37,343 nucleotides of DNA, from assembly GCA_023481165.1 (NCBI GenBank), contig JAMCWO010000035.1:1-37343 (forward strand), given 5' to 3'. This document shows positions 31,929 through 37,343 of the stretch, piece by piece. This stretch comes from Planctomycetota bacterium (GTDB lineage Bacteria > Planctomycetota > Phycisphaerae > Sedimentisphaerales > Anaerobacaceae). The translations under genes and the position numbers were made by a program. A model generated the notes under the pieces. It was not told where the DNA came from. It searched no databases and was given only the letters and a program-made list of their open reading frames with translations. Within the stretch, counting starts at the first letter, position 1; each line of letters opens with the position of its first letter.

Positions 31929-34018
31929 TTCCCGTTTCCATTCGTGAAGAGGGTCATTCGCGCGTCGACGACCATCGCCTCCGTTCCTACCGGACCGACG
32001 AGATACGGGTCGATGCTGAGTTCTTTGACCTGTGGGAAGTCGGTGGCCAACTGGCTGATTCGTTGCAGGCCGCTCACGATGGCAGATACATCGATGTTCT
32101 CTCGATCCAGGGTGCTCTGCAAGAGGGCATAGGACCTGGTCTCGGCCAGCATCTGCATCGCTTCCTCGGCCGTGATGGGGGCCAGATGACAACAGAGACC
32201 CTTGAGGCGGTCCACGAAGGTGCCTCCCAAGCCGAAGACCAGCAGCGGGCCGAACTTCGGATCGCACGTCATTCCGAGGATCACCTGGAGCCCGTGGCCG
32301 CACATCTTCTCCACGTACACGCCGTCGAGATGGACATGTGGCGCGCGACGACCCACCCGCAGGGTCAGCAGATCGAAGGTGTCCCGGACGTCGTCGGCGC
32401 TGGCGACGTTCAACTTGACCCCGCCGACATCGGATTTGTGCACGATCTGGGTGGAAACCACTTTCACGGCCACGGGGAAGCCAATCCGTTCGGCAATCTC
32501 CACGGCCTCTTCGGGAGAATGGGCCATCGCGCCCTCGGGAACGCTCAGATCGTACGCCCGCAGGATTTCTTTGGCGTGGACCTCGCCGATCCGCACGCTG
32601 TTGGCCCGGAGGTGACGCGTAATGATGCGTTCGACCCGGTGCCGATTCACCGGGAAGCGCGTCACCACCGACTCCGGCCGCTGGTGGTGGAGTTGATACT
32701 CGTGCATCGCGCGCAGCGCCGCCACCGCGCGTTCCGGCGATGAGTAAACCGGCAGATGGTGATCGCCTTTCAACTCCCCGTTGGGCTCGCCCAGGAAGAC
32801 GAGCAGCAAGGGCTTGGCACCATTTGTTTGCGAGGCGACAGCGCGGATAGTTTCGGAAGGTCGCGTCATGGCATGCGGCGTCAGGATAACGATCGTAGCA
32901 TCGACACAGTCATCCTGCTGCGATGCGCCCACAGCGGCCGCGTAGCGCTTCGGGTCGGCATCACCCAGCACATCGATGGGATTAAACATGCTGGCCGTCG
33001 GCGGCAGTTCGTTCTTCAGCTTCTCCACGGCCTGACCATCCAATTTCGCCAGTTTCAGACCCGACCGCTCGAGGGCGTCCGCCGCCATCACCGCCGGGCC
33101 GCCGGCGTTCGTGATGATCGCCACGCGGTCGCCCCGGGGCCGCGGCTGCCCGGAAAAAGCCAGGGTATAGTCGAAGACGGCATCCAGACTCTCCGCCCGG
33201 ATGATCCCGGCCCGCTTGAACGCCGCCGTATAGGCGGCATCCGCTCCGGCGAGAGCCCCGGTGTGGGCGCAGGCCGCCCACATGCCGGCGCGTGTGATGC
33301 CCGCCCGCAACAGAATGAACGGTTTGGATGCCGTAAGGGCGCGGGCGGCCTGGATAAACTCCTCGCCGCAGGCGATGCTTTCCAGATAGCCGACGACGAC
33401 CTGCGTCTGGTCATCGGCGGCAAACAGCTTCAGAAAGTCGGTCTCGTTGAGGTCGGCCTTGTTGCCGAGGCTGACGACCTTGGCCAAGCCGACATCGTGG
33501 GCGCAGGCCCAATCGAGGACGGCCGTGCAAATCGCTCCCGATTGTGACAGGACCGAGATTCCGCCTGCTTTCGGCATGCGTCCTGAGAACGAAGCATTGA
33601 GCCGGTGGTGCACATCGATCAGGCCCAAGCAATTGGGGCCGAGCAATCGAACTTTGGCCTGCGTGCAGAGCCTGGCCATCTGGGCTTGCATCAGGATTCC
33701 CTGCGACCCCATCTCGCCGAAGCCGGCGGTGAGCACCACGATGGCTTTCGTCCCCGCTTGGAGGGCACTCTGGACCGCCTCCAGCACCGCGGCGGAGGGC
33801 ACGGCGATGAGGGTAAGATCGACCGGGCTGCCGTAGGCGGCCAGCGCCGGATAACACTTGTGCCCGAGGATTTCGTCCGCCGCCGGATTGATGGGGATGA
33901 TCTGTCCCTCGAAGCCGCCCGCCGTCAGGTTGGACAGCACCTCGAAGCCGACCTTGCCCGCCGTCCTGGAAGCGCCGATCACGGCGACGGACCCGGGATG
34001 AAACAGAACATCCAGCAT
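31925..34018 (-). CDS. Acetate-CoA ligase (ADP-forming), fused alpha-beta
   Basis: A 697-residue NDP-forming acyl-CoA synthetase. The N-terminal CoA-binding Rossmann domain contains VAVIGASRTAGKVG (12-24). A succinyl-CoA-ligase-like middle part has AHTGALAGAD with His252, the family's likely phospho-histidine. A C-terminal ATP-grasp domain starts near residue 475, with FPVAVKVVSTQIVHKSDVGGV. It can make ATP from acetyl-CoA (or another acyl-CoA) and ADP, a common energy step in acetate-forming anaerobes. Protein-acetyltransferase enzymes of the Pat type share this scaffold, but here the GNAT domain is on the next gene. It lies downstream of fhs after a 119-base gap holding a hairpin repeat. 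Confidence 0.88.
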   Translation of the reverse strand: MLDVLFHPGSVAVIGASRTAGKVGFEVLSNLTAGGFEGQIIPINPAADEILGHKCYPALAAYGSPVDLTLIAVPSAAVLEAVQSALQAGTKAIVVLTAGFGEMGSQGILMQAQMARLCTQAKVRLLGPNCLGLIDVHHRLNASFSGRMPKAGGISVLSQSGAICTAVLDWACAHDVGLAKVVSLGNKADLNETDFLKLFAADDQTQVVVGYLESIACGEEFIQAARALTASKPFILLRAGITRAGMWAACAHTGALAGADAAYTAAFKRAGIIRAESLDAVFDYTLAFSGQPRPRGDRVAIITNAGGPAVMAADALERSGLKLAKLDGQAVEKLKNELPPTASMFNPIDVLGDADPKRYAAAVGASQQDDCVDATIVILTPHAMTRPSETIRAVASQTNGAKPLLLVFLGEPNGELKGDHHLPVYSSPERAVAALRAMHEYQLHHQRPESVVTRFPVNRHRVERIITRHLRANSVRIGEVHAKEILRAYDLSVPEGAMAHSPEEAVEIAERIGFPVAVKVVSTQIVHKSDVGGVKLNVASADDVRDTFDLLTLRVGRRAPHVHLDGVYVEKMCGHGLQVILGMTCDPKFGPLLVFGLGGTFVDRLKGLCCHLAPITAEEAMQMLAETRSYALLQSTLDRENIDVSAIVSGLQRISQLATDFPQVKELSIDPYLVGPVGTEAMVVDARMTLFTNGNGK

Positions 34019-34058
34019 ACTGGCAGAAGTCTCAAGTTCGCAGCGAGCTGTTCCGGGC

Positions 34059-34115
34059 AGCGCAGCGACGAAGCAACCTCAATCCGGCGGGTCGAGATTG
34101 CTTCACTTCGCTCGC
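34059..34115. repeat. Long imperfect inverted repeat between fhs and the acetate-CoA ligase gene
   Basis: The left arm (34059-34080, ending GACGAAGCAACCTC) and right arm (34094-34115, starting GAGATTGCTTCACTTC) pair over about 22 bases with a few mismatches, around a 13-base loop. This type of GAAGCAATCTC repeat is common in intergenic DNA of diverse bacteria. It follows the fhs stop and could act in 3' end formation. Confidence 0.75.
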
Positions 34116-34137
34116 AATGACATTGTTTTCCTTGGGA

Positions 34138-36054
34138 TCAGAACAGCCCTCTGACTTTGCCTGTCTCGACATCCACATCAATGTGGCGGAAGGCCGGGTC
34201 CGAAGCGGTGCCGGGCATCAGTTTGATATCGCCCGCGATGGGCACGATCAGACCGGCCCCTTTGTAGATGCGGAAATCACGGATCGGCAGCGTCCAGTTC
34301 CGGGGCCGGCCCTTGAGAGTCGGATCGTGCGAGAGGCTCAGATGCGTCTTGACCATGCAGATGCCGAAACCGGTCAATTCTCCATTCATTGATTCCAGAG
34401 CTTGCGCTTTCGCGGCGGCCTCGGGACTGTAGCTCACACCATCGGCCCCGTAAATCTCCTTGGCGACGGTTTCGATCTGCTGGCGCAGCGGCCAGCTAGG
34501 CTGGTACAGGAACCGGAAGTCGTTCTTCTCCTGGCAGGCGGCCACGACGGCCTCGGCCAATTCTTTCGCGCCTTCCCCTCCTCGAAGCCAGTGGTCGGAC
34601 ACGGCGGCCAGTGCGCCGTTTTGCTCGGCGACCCGCCGCACCAACTCGATTTCCGCCTTCGTATCCGTGTAGAAACTGTTGACACAGACGACGGGGCGCA
34701 CGCCGCTCTTGCGAACGGTATTGATGTGCGCCACCAGGTTCTCACAGCCTCTTTCCAGCAGCTCAAGGTTCTCGCGGGTGTATTCCTCGCTCAGCGGCAC
34801 ACCGGGCTTCACCGCCGGACCGCCCCCGTGCATTTTCAGAGCCCGAATGGTGGCGACCACCACCACGGCACTGGGCTTCAGACCGGAGAAGCGGCATTTG
34901 AGATTCCAGAACTTCTCGAAGCCGATGTCCGCGCCGAAACCGCTTTCCGTTACATGGTAATCCCCGAGCTTCGTTGCCAGCAGGTCGGCCACGATGGAAC
35001 TCTGGCCGATCGCGATATTGGCAAAAGGTCCCGCGTGAACGAAGACCGGCTGGCCCTCAATCGTCTGGACAAGGCTGGGATTGAGCGCTCCGACCATCCA
35101 GGCGGTCATCGCGCCGGCCACGTCCAAGTCGGACGTGGTAATCTCATGGCCTCGGCGGTCGTAGGCCACCACCATTCTCCCGATCCGCTCCCGCAGGTCC
35201 TTCAAGTTCCGGGCGACCGCCAGGATGGCCATCAGCTCGCTCGAGACGGAGATGTCGAAGCCCGAGTCCATCTCGAAGCCATCCATTTTGCCGCCTTTGC
35301 CGATGGTGATGTTCCGCAGAGACTGGGCGCAGAAATCCATGACCCAGCGCACCTGAATACGGCTCGGATCGATGTCCAGTCTTCGCAGACCGCTCTCCGC
35401 CAGCCGGGCATCGTCGTAGTTTCTCTCGTGCTGCATCCGTGCCGTCAAGGCGACCATGGCGAGGTTGTGGGCATTCGTGATGCAGTCGATATCCCCCGTG
35501 AAGCGAATGGAGAACGGCACCAGCGGTATGCACTGGGCCAGGCCTCCGCCGGCGGCCGAGCCTTTGATGTTGAAGGTCGGTCCCCCGCTGGGCTGCCGGA
35601 TGGCGCCGGTCACGCGCTTCCCGAGTTTGCCCAGCCCTTCGATCAGTCCGATCACCGTCGTCGTTTTGCCCTCGCCCAGGGGCGTCGGGGTGATGGCGGT
35701 GACGTCGATGTATTTCGCCGTGGGATTGCCTTGCACACGCGGGATAACCTTGCCGTAGTCCACCTTGGCCAGTTGCGGCCCCATGGGGATCAACTCGTCC
35801 TCTTGCAGGCCCAACTCTTGCGCCAACAACCCGACCGGCTTCATGACTTCTTCGGCGGCTTCGGCAATCTGCCAGTCCTTCATCGTCAGCGGATCGAGCA
35901 CTGGACGCTGCCTGACACGGCCGGTGCGAGCGGGCCCGCCTTTCACCGCCGTCTTGTCGCCGCGAAGTCTTACCACGCTGGGGCCACGTTCACGGGAGGA
36001 TCGTATGTTCTTGACACTCTCCACATTTTGTGACTTTGTCGGGCCATTTCTCAT
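34138..36054 (-). CDS. fhs: Formate-tetrahydrofolate ligase
   Basis: A 638-residue formyl-THF synthetase. The ATP-binding loop [10 protein letters not shown] is at 124-133, followed by the family blocks [33 protein letters not shown] and [16 protein letters not shown]. It activates formate as 10-formyl-THF, an early step of the methyl branch of the Wood-Ljungdahl pathway or of serine/purine C1 supply. It is about 57 residues longer than usual: the canonical domain starts at about [17 protein letters not shown], but the only good ribosome-binding site (GGAGGTGAG) precedes the ATG at 36054. The extension is basic and looks disordered. Confidence 0.96.
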   Translation of the reverse strand: MRNGPTKSQNVESVKNIRSSRERGPSVVRLRGDKTAVKGGPARTGRVRQRPVLDPLTMKDWQIAEAAEEVMKPVGLLAQELGLQEDELIPMGPQLAKVDYGKVIPRVQGNPTAKYIDVTAITPTPLGEGKTTTVIGLIEGLGKLGKRVTGAIRQPSGGPTFNIKGSAAGGGLAQCIPLVPFSIRFTGDIDCITNAHNLAMVALTARMQHERNYDDARLAESGLRRLDIDPSRIQVRWVMDFCAQSLRNITIGKGGKMDGFEMDSGFDISVSSELMAILAVARNLKDLRERIGRMVVAYDRRGHEITTSDLDVAGAMTAWMVGALNPSLVQTIEGQPVFVHAGPFANIAIGQSSIVADLLATKLGDYHVTESGFGADIGFEKFWNLKCRFSGLKPSAVVVVATIRALKMHGGGPAVKPGVPLSEEYTRENLELLERGCENLVAHINTVRKSGVRPVVCVNSFYTDTKAEIELVRRVAEQNGALAAVSDHWLRGGEGAKELAEAVVAACQEKNDFRFLYQPSWPLRQQIETVAKEIYGADGVSYSPEAAAKAQALESMNGELTGFGICMVKTHLSLSHDPTLKGRPRNWTLPIRDFRIYKGAGLIVPIAGDIKLMPGTASDPAFRHIDVDVETGKVRGLF

Positions 36055-36111
36055 GGCGTACTCACCTCCATCATTTCCAGCAGGATGCGTTTCTGGCACC
36101 GCACACAGGTC

Positions 36112-36137
36112 CCCCAACGCGACTAATCGCGTTGGGG
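36112..36137. repeat. Perfect CCCCAACGCG palindrome in the fhs leader
   Basis: CCCCAACGCG (36112-36121), loop ACTAAT, CGCGTTGGGG (36128-36137). This is the cleanest copy of the palindrome family and lies about 60 bases before the fhs start, so it would be in the mRNA leader. Confidence 0.85.
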
Positions 36138-36527
36138 AACCGGCAAACGGACTCGGGACCTTGGAGTCTTCAAGGCCCTTCATTCTCTCACTTTATAAAA
36201 AGCACGACCTGGAAACCATTGTGGAAACCCCGTACAAAACGGCCTTTTTCGGTCGGCCGGCGCAACGCGCAGGGGCTGCCCCCTCGTGATCGCCCCGACC
36301 CGTTGGACCAGGCCCAGGATCCTGCCCCACGGGGGTTCACCTGGGGACCGAAAACGGTGCAAACGGGGGAAAAAGGCCATGAGATGGTGAAATGGGTCCA
36401 GGGCCGCGGATACCGCAGGGGCGAGGTCACAGGCCGGTTCTCGGGCATGCGCATCGCTTCGGTCGATTCGGTGCCGCCCGGCGCGCCCGCGGGGAAGCAT
36501 TCCGACGGGAGAGGGGGTTGTGGAAAC

Positions 36528-36539
36528 TACGTATACGTA
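36528..36539. promoter_or_regulatory. Perfect palindrome TACGTATACGTA (candidate regulator site)
   Basis: A 12-base perfect dyad with two TACGTA-like half sites, just downstream of the FixJ-type regulator gene and far upstream of fhs. Unlike the repeat hairpins it has no loop and is AT-rich, as expected for a DNA-bound dimer site. The binding protein is unknown; the adjacent LuxR-type regulator is a candidate. Confidence 0.35.
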
Positions 36540-36577
36540 ATCCCGTCCTCAGGGCGAGCACTTATGGAGGGTTGATT

Positions 36578-37195
36578 CTACCTCTCTGTCCAGCCCATGG
36601 CCGTGGATTTCTTGACCAGGTCCACGAGGTTGTCGACGCCGAGCTTGCGCATGACACGGCTGCGGTGCACCTCGATCGTTCGCTCCGATCGCTCCAGGAT
36701 ATACGCGATCCGTTTGTTGCTGATGCCCTCCAGGATCAGGCATAACACGATGCGTTCGGTTCTGGTGAGCGGTTTGCCCACGAGCGGGTCGTGCAGCTCG
36801 GTCCCCTTGAGAAGGGCCGACTCGACCACGCTCAGCAGCTTCGCCTCCTCCACGGGCTTTTCGATGAAATCGAAGGCCCCGGTCTTGACCGCCTGCACGG
36901 ACATCGGGATGCTCCCGTAGGCGGTCATCATGATGACCGGAATCCAGGGAAAGAGGGTCCGGACCTCCGCCAGAAGCTCCAAGCCATCTTTCCCCGGCAT
37001 CTTCACGTCCGAGATCAGGACATCGCACCCTTCCCCGAGGTCGCGGTTCTGCGCTTTGAGCTCTTCGAGGCAACGGGCCACATCGGGGAAGCCGAGGCAC
37101 TCGTATTTCGCCCGCTTGAGCATGGCGCAGACCGCGGCCCGGATGCACTCATCGTCATCCACAACAAACACGCGGGCGATGGCACTCTCGTTCAT
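36578..37195 (-). CDS. FixJ-family two-component response regulator
   Basis: A 205-residue regulator. The receiver domain (1-125) has Asp14-Asp15, phospho-acceptor Asp63 (LISDVKMPG), Thr91 and Lys113. The C-terminal LuxR-type helix-turn-helix (about 140-205) includes LTRTERIVLCLILEG and SERTIEVHRSRVMRKLGV. AGGA precedes the ATG by about seven bases. It follows the probable methyltransferase gene by 18 bases, so it may be co-transcribed with upstream C1 genes outside the window. No partner kinase is adjacent within the window. Confidence 0.93.
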   Translation of the reverse strand: MNESAIARVFVVDDDECIRAAVCAMLKRAKYECLGFPDVARCLEELKAQNRDLGEGCDVLISDVKMPGKDGLELLAEVRTLFPWIPVIMMTAYGSIPMSVQAVKTGAFDFIEKPVEEAKLLSVVESALLKGTELHDPLVGKPLTRTERIVLCLILEGISNKRIAYILERSERTIEVHRSRVMRKLGVDNLVDLVKKSTAMGWTER

Positions 37196-37213
37196 GGTGA
37201 TTCCTGGAACTGC

Positions 37214-37343
37214 CTACGAGGTGGCGTAGATCTTGAGAAAGCTGTCCGAATAGATCTGTTTGTTCATCAGCATCTCTGCCGTGGCCACGCCGTTCATCAG
37301 GTCTTGGTCACATACATCTACGATGGCCGAATCGAGCCCGTGC
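37214..37343 (-). CDS. Probable methyltetrahydrofolate:corrinoid methyltransferase, C-terminal fragment
   Basis: Only the last 43 residues are present; the 5' part lies beyond the window. The visible end (GLDSAIVDVCDQDL, then AEMLMNKQIYSDSFLKIY) resembles the C-terminus of pterin-binding methyltransferases of the AcsE/MtrH type, whose ends commonly read as an Asp-rich loop, an Ala-rich helix and a final Tyr-containing helix. Wood-Ljungdahl context from nearby fhs supports this. With so little sequence the assignment is tentative. Confidence 0.45.
   Translation of the reverse strand, partial: HGLDSAIVDVCDQDLMNGVATAEMLMNKQIYSDSFLKIYATS

Larger units (their letters stand above)
36055..36577. 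other. Intergenic region upstream of fhs
   Basis: This 523-base gap lies between the FixJ-type regulator and fhs. It holds a perfect hairpin (36112-36137), a minus-strand TATAAA (36197-36192) without a recognisable -35 box, and a 12-base palindrome at 36528-36539. I saw no riboswitch-like fold, RNA gene or convincing protein; the long open frames here are products of high GC content. Confidence 0.5.

Noticed and set aside
32304..36183. tRNA or other RNA genes in the C1/acetate region
   Set aside because: No cloverleaf-compatible sequence with a TTCRA-type loop and CCA-side pairing was found in the gaps; the only strong fold is the inverted repeat at 34059-34115.
36055..36190. Tetrahydrofolate riboswitch in the fhs leader
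   Set aside because: Only a simple perfect hairpin belonging to the dispersed repeat family is visible; the multi-helix arrangement of THF riboswitches is not apparent.

Overview
The window reads as chromosomal DNA of a GC-rich, probably anaerobic, Gram-negative-type bacterium. My best guess is an uncultivated Planctomycetota-like lineage, but no ribosomal RNA or ribosomal protein gene is present to confirm this. Evidence for an anaerobic respiratory lifestyle includes siroheme-dependent heme synthesis (ahbC/ahbD), a complex I operon without nuoEFG, formyl-tetrahydrofolate ligase, an ADP-forming acetyl-CoA synthetase, and a large multiheme cytochrome locus. No phage, transposase, CRISPR array, tRNA or rRNA gene was seen.

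Layout. Positions 1-6757 (minus strand) hold a tight operon read right to left: CcsA/HemX-like membrane protein, hemA, ahbD, ahbC, a membrane sensor kinase and a response regulator cut by the window edge. Positions 7185-9044 (minus) encode a second membrane PAS kinase with a degenerate ATP-binding domain. A divergent intergenic region (9045-9440) carries a near-perfect sigma-54 promoter and an upstream inverted repeat. These face a plus-strand cytochrome operon (9441-19186): a decaheme OmcA/MtrC-family protein, an octaheme protein, a fused multiheme c / membrane cytochrome b protein, a membrane-anchored triheme protein, an NHL beta-propeller and a 24-heme protein. Together they contain about 53 c-type heme attachment sites. 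Positions 19240-29868 (minus) are an 11-subunit complex I operon in the order nuoI-A-B-C-D-H-J-K-L-M-N, with no nuoE, F or G. Positions 30036-36054 (minus) encode a CoA-transferase/acetyltransferase fusion, an ADP-forming acyl-CoA synthetase and formate-THF ligase. Positions 36578-37343 (minus) hold a FixJ-type regulator and the 3' end of a probable methyl-THF:corrinoid methyltransferase.

How it fits together (inference). Fermentation or C1/acetyl-CoA metabolism would supply ATP and reductant. The NuoEFG-less complex I could oxidise ferredoxin or another non-NADH donor and reduce quinone. The cytochrome b/multiheme fusion could oxidise quinol and pass electrons through the triheme, octaheme, decaheme and 24-heme proteins toward an outer or extracellular acceptor. 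The neighbouring heme operon would supply the large heme demand. The sigma-54 promoter and the kinase/regulator genes suggest the conduit is switched on by a signal. No outer-membrane beta-barrel is encoded here, so the exit route is unknown.

A second layer is the population of short repeats: GC-rich hairpins with the pattern CCCCAACGCG-loop-CGCGTTGGGG, and heptamer runs of the type ATCCGCA. Several sit inside genes and keep the reading frame, so they add peptide linkers to AhbD, the 24-heme cytochrome, NuoN, the CcsA-like protein and both kinases.
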